Source: Polytrichum commune
Lineage: Eukaryota; Streptophyta; Polytrichopsida; Polytrichales; Polytrichaceae
DNA: 64,000 nt
Direction: 5' to 3'
Assembly: GCA_950295325.1 (NCBI GenBank)
Contig: OX485806.1
Coordinates: 24,178,001-24,242,000 of the forward strand
A program made the position numbers and the translations under genes. Within the stretch, counting starts at the first letter, position 1, and each line of letters opens with the position of its first letter. This document shows positions 1 through 11,449 of the stretch, piece by piece. A model generated the notes under the pieces. It had not been told where the DNA came from and made no database searches. It worked only from the letters and a program-made list of their open reading frames with translations.

Positions 1-936
1 AATCTGCTTGGGATGAAACCGAACTAATAATTCCTGAACTGCATCACTAGGGAATCTCATGATGATTGGCAGCACTGAATTCGGAGAAGACGCATAATTT
101 TTAGTTGTTTTCAATTGTTTTAGAAATAGAGTGGACTGCACACTGTAGTACCTAACTAAAGACAAGTTGGTGTTGTATGTTGTTGTTGTAGATTTGCATT
201 CCGAGGTTTATGATTTTAGTATACTAGGCTCACGCTTAAGGTATCTGGCCATAGCCAAGTGTGGGCACCTCCAACTCCCACGTACGTTTTGGGCCGCTGG
301 ATCGCATCACGAATTGACTCATCTAGTCAGCCATCCCAGATCATGGAGACTGTCATTTGAAGCTTTGGGAATTATAAGAGTTCACATGCATAGGTTATAA
401 GTGGTCAAAGCGAAATATGCTCTTCAAACGATCCCTCTTTCTCTCACACGTAATATTCTCAATTATGCTAATTGTTTGAACCTAGGAAGGAAGATAGGTG
501 TTTGCGTTTGGGAGCACAATGTCCGTTCTTAAGTCCGGGCCGTGTCATATACCACTCCAAATATAGGTGGCCAATTGAGAAGCGTATCGGCGTAAAAAGC
601 CCACATACCTTAAGACATCCGAGTCATGCTAAGTCTAGTCATCTACGTGGATATTCGCGTAGCCACATCACGCTCGTGAGTCTCTCCTTTTTGTGGGTAT
701 ATTTTTATTTAATAAACTACATAATAAGCAAGCTTCTAGTTCCCCATGCATGCAATTGTCGGGCTCGTCTCAATGGGCGGAAGGGGGGAAAAATCGGTCG
801 CCTAACAAGTGATAGGTGTAGGAGGGAGCTTTGCAAAGCACGAGGACACTCGTATCTTTGTCCTCTTTGAGCTTTGGATGAGAAGCAAGTAGCACAATTA
901 TGTCATTAGAGACACCAAGCACAAGAGACGCATCAA

Positions 937-970
<34 letters not shown>

Positions 971-2507
971 ATGAATTCGGTCAAATGTGGCCCTATATTT
1001 GGTACTATCCAAGACCAACCGGCTAAGCATTGTATATCTCGGGTTTTGGTTGATGGGTGTGGGTGTATTTGTGAATATTCTCTTAAAATGGTCGGATATG
1101 ATTCTAAAGTGTTGAGAATGAGTTCATCCTTAAAGGTCTAATCGGCCAAAATCGTACGTGGAAGCCACTTGTTTTTAGACCCTAAAAAGGTATTTTGCGT
1201 CGAGTTTTCAAAATTGAGCTGATTTGATCCCTCAAGTGATTGGATGCATCTATTATGTTGAGTCTCGAGTTCATCCCTTTTAGTGTACCTCTCAAGAGGT
1301 AATGACAATGCACAACCTTGTGGGATTTTCGTCTATACTTTCTTATGTTTTGGTTTAGTATAATTCCAACCATGTCCCTCATGCTACAACATGGTCCGCC
1401 ATGTTAAGCATTTGGATAACGGGTTCACATTCATGCCGGTACAATGTACGGGCGTAATTTTTCCTTTTCCTAATTCCAATCATGTGCAGTGGTTTGAAAA
1501 TAAACCTTCAAAAATAAAAATAATTTATGTGTACTCTAGATTATGACTTCGGGCCACATTTTAACAATCAAATTGTTCAATATTTATCCTCCCATCCTTT
1601 AGGGGGTTGAATAGATAACCCGAATTGAAGGGTAAGAGCCCTATGAATATCAAGAAATTAAATTGGAACAAATAATGGTTATAGATAGAAGAAGGGACCA
1701 GAAGACCCCTAGGAGGTAAATGATGTTGGGGATTGGACTCAAAGGTTGAGTTCAACTAATACTTTAATTTGATGTCATTTGCTCATGGCCTTAAATTGGC
1801 AGTAAATATACCTCATGGGCACTGCTTGATACATGTATAACATTTCATGTGCTAACTACATTGATCGCACCTAGATTATCGTGGTATAGAATTCAGTTGG
1901 CTATAAAATATGGTGGCCCGTTGTATTCTAGTGTCATTTTGGAGATTGGCATGGCTTATAAATTGCAAGCATGTCAATGTCAACATATAAAATGATAAGT
2001 GGTAACAAAATATAATGATGTTTTGGTATTTTATCGATGCTATATTCTTCAACCCACAATACTCAATTCTTCAGTGTAAGAACATTGATTTTTTATTCGT
2101 AATTTTGAACATGTGATATTGTGGACTCAAAATGGCGTAGGCCAAGAAAACCATCGTTGACTAAAATTCTAGTGAGCCACATTAACTTAGATGCTAAAGC
2201 CGTAGTAGTTCCGTGTTGTTTTATACTCTTTGGCCTAACATTGCTCTTCCCTTGGTTGCATTCCATGGGACAAGGCAAGCAAGATCCTCCTTTAATTCCT
2301 TATGGGGAGCACTTAGGCTATGTGCTATAGAATTTTCGACAAACAACTCCATTTTATTATAGTTTTCAGTCACGATCTATTTATTTGGAAACATACCATC
2401 ATCTAACTTCTTAAAAATGTTATGGGTTACTTCATCGCCTCCCAAATGTTTATACTTTCTCTAAAGAACATATAATCATAATCTTGGAACTCAGTAGAGC
2501 TTCAATG

Positions 2508-2510
<3 letters not shown>
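1..2510. other. Intergenic repeat debris, no gene
   Basis: No open frame here resembles a protein I recognise. It holds a fragment of the dispersed 'GGCACYTCCAACTCC' repeat near 262-280, also seen near 10237, 44217 (reverse) and 62845. A 'TACCACTCCAAATATAGGTG' piece near 549 is a fragment of the R1 repeat found at 5.1, 8.0, 13.1, 25.1 and 35.7 kb. A GA tract lies at 941-967. Confidence 0.6.
941..967. repeat. GA dinucleotide microsatellite
   Basis: Perfect (GA)n run of about 27 bp followed by GGGG. Confidence 0.9.

Positions 2511-2541
<31 letters not shown>
2511..2541. repeat. AG dinucleotide microsatellite
   Basis: Perfect (AG)15 run ending 6 bp before the left end of the 158-bp TIR element at 2548. 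Confidence 0.9.
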
Positions 2542-2543
<2 letters not shown>

Positions 2544-2547
2544 CTTA

Positions 2548-2705
2548 TAGCCCACCCACACTTACTGATGTGGGCCACCAATGAACGGTGAGTACCAACA
2601 AGGGCCACTTTTAGAGTTGGTCTAGCTAGTGAGGGCCATTGGATGTAACCAGTGCTAGTACTCACCGTTCACTGGTGGCATGCACCAGTAAGTGTGGGTG
2701 GACTA
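2548..2705. mobile_element. 158-bp MITE, copy 1 (family A)
   Basis: The element has terminal inverted repeats of about 48 bp: 'TAGCCCACCCACACTTACTG' at the left, and a right end 'AGTGTGGGTGGACTA' that is its near-exact reverse complement. Flanking 'TTA' on both sides (2545-2547 and 2706-2708) looks like a 3-bp target duplication, which fits PIF/Harbinger (Tourist-like) elements. A second copy of identical length is at 47889-48046. There is no coding capacity, so this would be non-autonomous. Seen: the TIRs, the flanks and the paired copy. Inferred: the superfamily. Confidence 0.8.
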
Positions 2706-2708
2706 TTA

Positions 2709-4923
2709 ATGAAACACAAACTAAAATTTCTCTCTTCTAGTTTTGTTTGTGACCATTTTTGTTGATACCAACAAATACACGTGCTTGTATACTTCATTCA
2801 CCCATTATCTTCAAATTTTGCAAATGTATGGATCTAGACTAGAAAAGTCCTAGGCTCCTTACAACAACCTCATCCGATGGTTCTCAAAATCTCTCAATCA
2901 AAGACTGTTAGAAAATATTTCCATATCCTAGTTTTCATCCATTCATTAGTTCTTGCCAAATAAGATATTCTTGGCTTCAAATTGGATACAATCTCTCATC
3001 ATTTGGCGAACTGTGGTAAGCCTCTAAAGTCAGTTGTCCTAAGCAAAATGATATGCTAAGTTGTCTCACATAAACACCTATGACTTCTTAGAAGAAGAAG
3101 AAGAAAATATTAAAGACTATGAAATTGCTTAAGTTAGAAAGTTGATTTCAAGACCTATCTTATGATATACATTTTGTAGAAAATTGACGTCTTGACAAAC
3201 TGTGACGAGCCTCTGAAATGGAACGAGAGTTCTTTAGCATATCAAGAGCTACAAATTACTCAACAATAATGTAAGACTATTTATCAATTTCTATCAACCT
3301 AAAAGTAATATAATTTTCAAAGATCATACATGAATTAATTATCATCTATCAACTAAAGAAGATAGGTCATATTATGAACCAATTTTGAAATATCAAAATA
3401 GAAAATGAACATGAAGAAACAAAATTATACTTAAAGAATTAAAACTTCATCATCAAATTTTATAATATATAAAATTTCACTTATAATTTTCAAATCGTAT
3501 TATATTTTAAATCATTAGGAAAAAAAACAACTAATATTGCCACATTTCACTAGAGATAATTAATCATATATCATTCACTTAAAGTTAAGAGGTCATTGGA
3601 GGTAAGGTGAGAGTTGATAGAAGGGAGAAGATGCAAATACTAGCCTTTGAAAGTCTAACTCTTTTGAAGATGGAAGTCAAAATTTTGAGAGATGTCGAGG
3701 TGAAGTCAAGGCACCTTTTAAAGGGTCGCATTAAGCAGTCGGGGGTGAGTGTCTTTATAGATTTGGGGCTTATCAATTCCCAATTGACTTGGTGTAGTCT
3801 CACCCACAGTCAATTTTGTTTCTAATACCTACTTCAAAGACTTCGTTCCAAATGATTTTCATCTAAACGATGATGATTCATCCATGATTAACTTTGTAGT
3901 GTCAAAAGACCTTTGCCAAATAGACTTTTACATTGTTGAAATAATTTTCATTGAGTCAAAAGATAGTTCTAACAACACTTAGTGAAGTCGATTTGTCTCC
4001 ACTTAAGGTGTCTAGTACTTGATATAATTTGGTGGACATGAACCCGAGCTTATATTTGTGACCATTGAACCTAATTCTAAAAACCAACTGGTATAAAAAA
4101 AACCTTGTCAATTTTTTTTAAGTCCTGCTTTGAAAAGAAAAGAAAAAACTTGAGCACAAGTTTAATGACAATTTATTTTTATTTTGAAACATGTATGTAA
4201 TTCAATTCACGCTTACTCTTGAGAAACTCACTCAAGCTTCAAATCCTCTCATGTTATGGTGTTTTAGATTAAGTTGGTATTCGAACTAGCCTTCAAAGAC
4301 TTGAAATTGGTAAGCACCTTTACGATACTTCATTCACAAACCTCTAGAAGCCATATATCATTAACATGGGTTAACGAGAGATATGCGTGTATTCCACAAT
4401 CTCCTCTCGTTGTGAAGGACATTTTGTTATATGGATCTTCACAATTACATTGTCATGGAAAACCTTGCATGACTTTGCAAAGGGTTCTGAAAAGAAAGAG
4501 CTTTCTTTCAAGGACGTTTTGCATTGAAGTCTTCAAGATACAGCGCAAATCCCACCTATAACCAACACCCTAAAATATTGCACAATACATGTATATTGCT
4601 TTTGGAAAGTGTCCACCATCTCCATAACATTAGGCCTACTATCAATAAAGCTTTGAACCCTCATAGCTTTCAAATAAGACCCACTTTGGTGTGTTGAGGT
4701 CTCCTTTCATTTGCCAATAACAATCATTTAAGTCATTTATAGTCTAAAAAACAATATAGAGTATAAATACATATGTTTATTGGCTAAAGTGACAGTTTCA
4801 GCTCCATGTACCAAGTTAGGGTTCCGTTCTAGACTTCCACGACTCTCACATTAACTTATCTGCAGTTGCGTCTCTAAGTGTCTTATTACTAAGAAGAGGA
4901 AGAGTCCCCTCTCACTTGGATTT
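2709..4923. other. AT-rich intergenic sequence, no gene supported
   Basis: Mostly AT-rich DNA. Short frames at 3607-3825 and 4274-4561 match nothing I know and have no supporting splice sites. No clear repeat unit was seen apart from A/T-rich low complexity near 3400-3500. Confidence 0.5.
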
Positions 4924-5006
4924 GGGCGAACCAACCCACACACTCGTTCCTTGTTAGATGCCTAAACTCTTGCCTCCAAGGAACCAGTGTATTGGTTGGT
5001 TCGCCC
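4924..5006. repeat. 83-bp palindromic hairpin, copy 1 (family H)
   Basis: The arms at 4924-4953 and 4977-5006 pair at about 27 of 30 positions ('GGGCGAACCAACC...' against '...GGTTGGTTCGCCC') around a loop of about 23 nt. Related hairpins are at 41551-41633 (same length, opposite orientation judged by the loop) and 53346-53437. The element is very small and non-coding: either a miniature fold-back transposon or a small-RNA precursor-like hairpin. Confidence 0.8.
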
Positions 5007-5085
5007 CAGCCCTCTCACTTGGCTATATGGGTTCCTATTGATGGACCCTCATGAAGGCCCTATCACGTTACCTGGGACTAAGGTG

Positions 5086-5475
5086 CGTGTGTGGGTCTTA
5101 GATGGTTACTTTTTCCTACCAGCCCACTTCTCCTAGGATATCAAATACGAGATTAGTATGAGATGGTTAGAAAATCCAATCCAAATCAAGGCCGTAGCCA
5201 TTTTCCTCGTTTTTTTGGGAGGTCATGTGCAAATCACACTCATTATCAATGTGAATATACTTGTGTTTGTTAACTGGTCATATAGGTTTTCCCAATTACA
5301 TTGATTGTTAAGTCTAGAATGGTTGTTTTATTTTGAGCGTGTAGTTTAGTCTCCTTCCAACACATGTCTCTCTGATATCGTTCTTGGAGCCACACATTAC
5401 CACGTACCACTCAACTATAGGTGTCCGATCAAGATAAGTAAGGTACCGAATTAGGCACGTCTACTTTGAGGTATG
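5086..5475 (+). repeat. R1 dispersed repeat, plus-oriented copy
   Basis: About 390 bp that aligns by eye with 8045-8430, sharing 'GTGGGTCTTA...', 'CAAATCAAGGCC.TAGCC' and 'ACTCAA.TATAGGTGTCC'. It aligns in reverse with 13080-13362 and 25100-25445. The two ends resemble each other as inverted repeats ('GTGTGTGGGYCTTAKRTGG'), suggesting an old non-autonomous TIR element. No protein. Confidence 0.7.
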
Positions 5476-7227
5476 TGAGGTGAATGTGGACTTATTTTTT
5501 GTATCCAAAACTTATAGTTGAAGTCTAGAACATTATTCACCCGGTTCCATTTTGGTTTAAAGGAAGCTTGTCATTTCTTTGAACTTACCTCCCAATGACC
5601 CAATCTCTCCTCCATATGAAGTGAGTTCACCATTTGAATTGAAGCATGGAGAAGGAAGTGCCATCCTCAGTATGAAGATATGGATCTACATAATCAATAT
5701 ATATTTATCGTTACTTTTTATGTGGTGGTGTTTCGCCTCTGAAGGGCCCCACCTCCCCTTGTGGTGGGCACATTTTCTTGGTTCTTAATGCATTTGGCAT
5801 TGGCCTTGATGGTCTTCTGTCTCAAAGGACGTCAGTGCCAAGGCTCCAACATGGAGTGATGATAATTTGTGGAATGATTTGCCTCTAGGGGTAGCGATGG
5901 GAAAAACCCTTCTTCTCGAAACCTTCTTCTCTAGGGGTGGCGAAGGAAAGAAACGTTTCCGAAGAGCGAGCCGTAGGCGAAGCAACAAACGGGGAAGACA
6001 GAAAATGATGGCAATTCGAAGATACTAGGATTGGTAGATTTACGACGTTTTCAAGGTTTCGAATTGGCGACGTGGCCTCACGAGAGGCAAGAACCCTGGT
6101 TCGCCTCCCATAGACTTCTTCTCGAAAAGAAAAAGTTTATCGTAGGATGTTAAAGACTATTATCCCCTAAAACATATGAGTCGTACAAATTAACATAACA
6201 AATTTTGGCTAGCGTTCCTAAGTAGAGATGGAAGGTGGGCCCCCCTAAATGAAGAAAAAGGCAGAGTTATCTGTGTTGGCAAAGGTAACACAAACATTCT
6301 CTTTTCCAGTCCAAACTTGTCCATTCCAACCATGGTTGTCAATTGAAGGATTATGTTTGTCAATTTGTTTTCCAAATCCGTTGTTAAACCTCTAGTTGGC
6401 AAACATAATGATTTATTCTTGGATTTTCTCATCATTAGTTGCAATGGACAAGTTGCAACAAATGGTTGGAATGGACAAGATTTTCCCTGTTGATTTTTGT
6501 CATTTGAATCTTTGAAATAGCAACAACTCTTTACCCACTTTTTCAACAAACAAGCCCATAGTTTTGGTAAATTTCAATTACCTTCCCAGTTTTGGATATG
6601 ATGCACTCACCGTGAGGCCGTGGAGCTGATCTTGCAAAACCCACATTCTCAAACTAGGTCACTCTGAATCGACGAGAATGGAATTTTGCACATGAGCCCA
6701 CCCCTCATCCTTCCATGGTAAAAACATGTCCCTTTATAGATTGAAGGTTAATTGATTTCCATTTGTGTTCCACTAGATTTAAGTTGAGATCTTTAGGCTA
6801 TTTTTGGTATCAAATCCATTGGAAAAAAGTAACCCACATTCTACTCCACTAAATTATGATATTTAGTGTCATATGGAATTTAATGTCACTATGGTAACTT
6901 TTTGAATGACACTTCTTATGAATACGTTTGCAAACATTGTCATGGATGATGGATGAGTTCATCCATTGGCCAAAGCCATGCCTTCTCTTGTCAACAACTT
7001 GTGATGAAACATTGTCACGGATGATTGAAATTTGGATGAAAACTCACTTGGTAAGTGACGGTAATTGCAACAGTGCAAATCTATAATGTCGGTGACACTA
7101 CACTATGGTTTACAATTAGTGTCCAGCAAAACAGTTAGAATCAGTGACACTAAATACCATCTTTAGTGTACTCTTTCAAGATGTTCCATTGAGTGAACGA
7201 GAAGTACCTACTGTAGTCAACCATCAA
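5476..7227. other. Intergenic, with a decayed coding-like fragment near 6.0-6.15 kb
   Basis: Short plus-strand frames near 6030-6140 ('GACGTGGCCTCACGAGAGGC' ... 'CATAGACTTCTTCTCGAA') have a diverged counterpart near 37355-37415 ('AACGTGGCCTCACCAGAAGC' ... 'CATAGACTCCTTCTCGAA'). In one frame both read like '..TWPH......HRLLLE..', so this may be a shared fragment of a transposon protein, which I cannot name. The rest shows no gene. Confidence 0.4.
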
Positions 7228-7485
7228 GAGGGAATTCATTACAAATGACCATACTTCTTCTTATTCATCCCGCATGAAAACTCTTGAAATAGTGTGCATC
7301 CCAAACGTTGTTTTAAAATGTTCTATTTTACATTAGAATTTTTTTTAAAGACCTTCATTTAATATGGTGTGAATCATTTAAGATAATTCGGCCACAAACC
7401 CATAAGAAAATTTTCAACCAAATTAGGTTGGATGGATGAGAGGTATGCTTGTGTGTGATATTTCCTTATCACCCCCTACGGTCAT
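7228..7485. mobile_element. TIR MITE, family B copy (about 258 bp)
   Basis: The left end 'GAGGGAATTCATTACAAATG' and the right end around 'GGATGGATGAGAGGTATGCT' are imperfect inverted repeats. The interior contains 'GAAATAGTGTGCATCCCAAA', shared exactly with the better-preserved copy at 41098-41325. No coding capacity. Confidence 0.65.
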
Positions 7486-8044
7486 GTGCAACAACTCCCT
7501 TTCGCCCTCCAAAGCAAGATCATCATGACGATCTTTACCGATATTTGACCCGAATGATGAGCCCCATCCTCTTGAGATTTGCAAGTTGCATGAGTGCTTT
7601 GCCACAACAACCCCCCTCTCGACTACAAATCCGTTTCCTTTTCTACACCCACCTTGCAAAGGTGGTAAGATTAGGTTAGGTTAGGTTAGGCGAAGTTATG
7701 CTCCAAGTGTGCCTCCAAACACCAAACGTTACCGCAATCGACAACCTCGGGGGCCATCCCGAGCAATAGCCCCACACGGGACGGCTTTGTAACTCACCCA
7801 CATGTGAATCAAGAAGAAGGAGAAGAAGGAGAAGAAGGAGGAGAAGAAGAAGTGGTGGCTTCCCGGGTAGCTAGGCCGATTAATGATGATAAAACATTTG
7901 GTCCCACACGAAGTGCTTTCCGGGGTGGTGGGACTTTAGCCTCCCGGCCTCCACAAAAGGACCACGCCCGGGTCCACCATAGTAAAATTTGGGAAAATTT
8001 GAGCCCACATCATTTTCGTGCTCCGGGTGCACCTCACTTCAACG
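7486..8044. other. Intergenic, low-complexity purine tract
   Basis: Contains four perfect TTAGG repeats at 7671-7690 and a GAA/GGA-rich stretch at 7808-7852 that generates a Glu/Gly-rich chance frame. No gene is supported. Confidence 0.5.
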
Positions 8045-8430
8045 ATTAAGGTGGATGGGTCTTAAATGCTTGCTTTTTCCAACTAGCTCATTTCCCCTAC
8101 GATATGAAACACGCTATTAGTACGAGACGGTTCTATAGCAAGTCCAAATCAAGGCCATAGCCACTTTCCTCGTAATATTTGGAGCTCGTCTAAATATATT
8201 ACTCATTACCAAAAGCAAAGACAATCGTGTTCATTAAATGGTTATACAGCCCCCCCTCCAATTTTGTTGACCATTGAGCCTAGAATGGTTATCATACTTT
8301 GGGCACACAATCCAATCTTTTTTAAAAGATATGTCTTCTTGGTGTCTGTTCTTGGAGCCGCAACAAACCACATACCACTCAAATATAGGTGTCCGCATTA
8401 GAGCGGTAATTGAATTAAGCGTGCATCTAC
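8045..8430 (+). repeat. R1 dispersed repeat, plus-oriented copy
   Basis: Aligns along its length with 5086-5475. It keeps the uninterrupted 'CACGCTATTAGTACGAGACG' segment, which in the 13.1-14.3 kb copy is split by an inserted TIR element, so it serves as an empty-site comparison. Confidence 0.7.
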
Positions 8431-9708
8431 TTTAATTGATTTTGCATGTTCTAAAGGTTCACCATGTTGTTTTGGACACCTTGATAAAACAATTATCAAG
8501 TATGCAGGTGTTATTTGGTTCACTTTCCATGTTGTCCAATCTTCTACCAATTAGATTCACACAACAAATCTTCCATTGTATTCACAAATCTAAGATGAAG
8601 CATGTGTGTGTGTGTGTGTGTGGGGGGGGGGGGGATAGAAAATAAGGCCTTTGCTAAATACATAAGTCCTTCTAATTGTGTTCAATATTGAGAGTGGAGT
8701 AATTTGTAAAAGTTTGAGACATGGTTCAATCTCTTTTAAGCATGTGTCTTTACGGTTTATTTTCTTCAATCCCTTGCATACCACACACCAGTCAAATGTT
8801 GGTGTTCACTTAAGAAAAGTAGCCAAATAAGGTGCATGCCTTTTTGGAGGTTGAATGGCCAAAAACCATGGGGCGAGGTACTTGACCCTTATAAGCTAGA
8901 TTTTGTTTCCCAACTCATGCGTGTGTGGTAAATACTTCCTCCTTATAGGTTTATTATTAATTCATCTTAAATTAACTTCAATAAATTAATTTGGGGGCTG
9001 AAAATCCCAACCAAGTGTTAACATATGTAAACATAATAACATGTGCTCTACATAATTATCAACGTTTCCCCAAAGGTTAGTGTTGTGAACATTTACCTTT
9101 ACAAGTATGAAATGTGTCTATATGGGACTCTCTCTCTATATATATATGTATATATATTAAGGGATGATATTACATTAAAATTTAGCAAAACCTATCAAAA
9201 AGAAGAAGTAAATACAAAATCATATGTGACAACTTCAATATATACACATGGTAAATATTGTGGTGTAGGTCATTTAGATGAGCTCAACATAACAATACTT
9301 CAACATTAGGCTTTTGTACGATGTGACCAAGAATAAAACGGCCATAATGGCCCTTTTATCTTGTTGCTCTCTTCCAATATGAGCAATGTTCAACCTAAGT
9401 ATTGTTCATTTGACATAATGAACCAGCCAATGGGAATTTTCAAGCTTACCATGTTGACTTTCGGAAGGTAATTTATGATGAGGTTAGTTTTGACACTTTA
9501 AGCTAGAAACACCAAGATTATTTTTTACCCCTCATGTGACATAGTATTCTAGATAGCTTTGGTTGATATGATGTGTAAAAAACAATTGACAAGTGGTTGT
9601 AGGAAGGGTCTCTTAGTTAGGTGAAGAGGGGTAGTGGTCCAACTTTGACGGTTTAAAGTTGTGTTTCCTTGCGTCATAGTCATGAAACTAGCCCTATGTG
9701 GTTATATT
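8431..9708. other. Intergenic; TG/G microsatellite and R1 fragment
   Basis: A (TG)n run followed by 12 G occupies 8603-8634. A partial R1 copy lies near 8770-8830. A TA-rich stretch lies near 9132-9158. No gene was seen. Confidence 0.5.
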
Positions 9709-10041
9709 CACTAGTAGAAAACTATGCCCCAAAAAATTGCAGCTGAAATTGAGTGCAGTTCATTTGACCAGTGTGATCTGCAGTCGCTAAACGACTACAT
9801 ACTTTTATTTTTATTTTTTGTGACTGCAATATTGCAACATTTTGGGGCATGTAATATACCGTTGGAGAGGTATATTCAAGACCTTTCCAATGGTATGTTA
9901 CACCTCCAAATTCCTAAAATTTCAGTAGATAAACCCAAAGAAAACAAATCGGTAGTTGTTTAGCGACTGCAAATCAGGCTGGTCAAAAGAACCGCATCTA
10001 ATTTTAGCTGCGGTTTTTTTGGGCATAGTTCTGTACTAGCG
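9709..10041. mobile_element. CACTA-like MITE, 333 bp, with 3-bp target duplication
   Basis: The left terminus begins 'CACTAGTAGAAAACTATGCC'. The right terminus is its inverted counterpart ('GGGCATAGTTCTGTACTAGCG'-type end, with CACTA decayed to CGCTA by one transition). The inverted repeats extend about 85 bp, including 'TGCAGTCGCTAA' and its complement 'TTAGCGACTGCA'. Flanking ATT at 9706-9708 and 10042-10044 is a 3-bp direct repeat, as expected for the CACTA (En/Spm) superfamily. There is no transposase inside, so it is a miniature derivative. A fragment of the same end appears at 51788. Confidence 0.85.
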
Positions 10042-10964
10042 ATTCTACTCTTCTTAGGATTGAATATATTTCATTTCGTACCAAAAAAATGAAAAGATGA
10101 AAGAAAAAAAGAAAAAGATTTGATGTCGCGCGTGGATTGCTTAAGTTTAGTGATCAATAATGTGTTCCTTTTTTCCTCTTTCCAATACTTACTCTATCTC
10201 GTATACATGTGCGGAGCTATTTTATGTGTGCATAATGTGGGCACTTCCAACTCCACAAAGCCATATGGCTGTTGGATTAGAGTCTGAAATGGCTAGAAAA
10301 TGAGATGTTGCCCCTGCTTCAATAATGAATTGATCCCAAAGTGGTTCCGTTGACAAAAGAAGTGGACGTATGTGCGGAGGTTATGCAACCGTACTTAGAG
10401 TGAGAGGGTCACTTCTAATACACACATGGTCCAAATTTGACCAATTCATGTGTGCTCTAAGTTTGAATCAAATCCCAAACGAGCTAGTCACAAATGATAA
10501 GTGACTATGTAAGGGACACATGTCTTGGAATGGGTTTACACTAGGGTCCAAGATCAAAGAAACATCAAAATTGACCAACCCTATCAGTCAACAACAAATT
10601 ATGAACCTCAGGAGTTTACACAAGGGGTTATGTCCAGGGTATGAAAAGATGAAGTGGCACTGATGTGGCATCAATTTCCCGTCAAATATTTGAATGTTCG
10701 TAATCAAGGAAACACTTCTAGTTTGAGAAACCAACCCTCAAAGATGGGTCCAATCTAGGGTTCTAAAATCAAATATCCACTAAGTAATATTCCAAGTTTC
10801 TTAGACCCGGACCCTGATGAGATGTAAAAAGATCAATTTTAGGGTTTTAGAAAGCCAAAAGGCTCATGGGACAAAAACTACATCAAGTTGGTGTTAGACG
10901 GGCTAGTTCCCTAGAGTGGCAAAGTGTAATAGCCTCCATAGATATAGGCTAATATCGGCTTAAT
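10042..10964. other. Intergenic, no gene
   Basis: Holds another fragment of the 'GTGGGCACTTCCAACTCC' dispersed repeat near 10230. No coding sequence or structured repeat was recognised. Confidence 0.5.
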
Positions 10965-11449
10965 GGTCTGATTGGAAGAAAGACTTGAGACTCCTTGATG
11001 CTACAATAACAAAATGTGATTGAAACTTATCCCTAATGGAGTTACATAAGGGACACATTAACACAAAGTGTGTGTTAGTTTCAATTACGTTATGGGAGCA
11101 AACATGGCATAATCTATATTCTCTAGACATAAGAATAGTTAATCACCGTCCGAATTCAATGGCAAGTCAATGATTCGAGGTGCGGTAGGTGACAATGATC
11201 TTGCGTTGTGATGATGCCAATAGTTGCTTTAAACACAATCGACATTCTGTATTTGGGAAAATCCTTGAGGTGGAGGTAATTTGGTTTCCTCCCTGGAGAG
11301 ATGGAAAGAATCCCGTTCTTTAGCAAGAAAGAACTCCTTGAAATCAACAAAAGCTGATTTTTGATGATGTTGGAGTGTCCTAAGTTCCCCCATGACATAG
11401 ACCCCATGATGCCTTCCACATGGTTGTCAATTGTGCCAGGTGTAAGCAC
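10965..11449 (-). pseudogene. LINE (non-LTR retrotransposon) ORF2 C-terminal remnant
   Basis: Read on the minus strand, 10965-11079 gives 'THFVLMCPLCNSIRDKF'. This matches in pattern the His/Cys-containing C-terminal zinc-binding region that follows reverse transcriptase in plant LINEs. The same block occurs at 22997-23206 (EHFVLEYLIYNSTRDK). A second readable stretch (11156-11449) lies upstream in another frame, so the copy is broken by frameshifts and stops. It probably extends towards 12 kb, but I cannot define the limit. No promoter, poly-A tail or target duplication was found. Confidence 0.6.

Noticed and set aside
7671-7690. (TTAGG)4 as telomere-like repeat
   Set aside because: Only four copies, internal, and not the plant TTTAGGG unit.
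9724-9963. 79-codon plus frame
   Set aside because: Lies inside the CACTA-like MITE and is framed by its inverted repeats.
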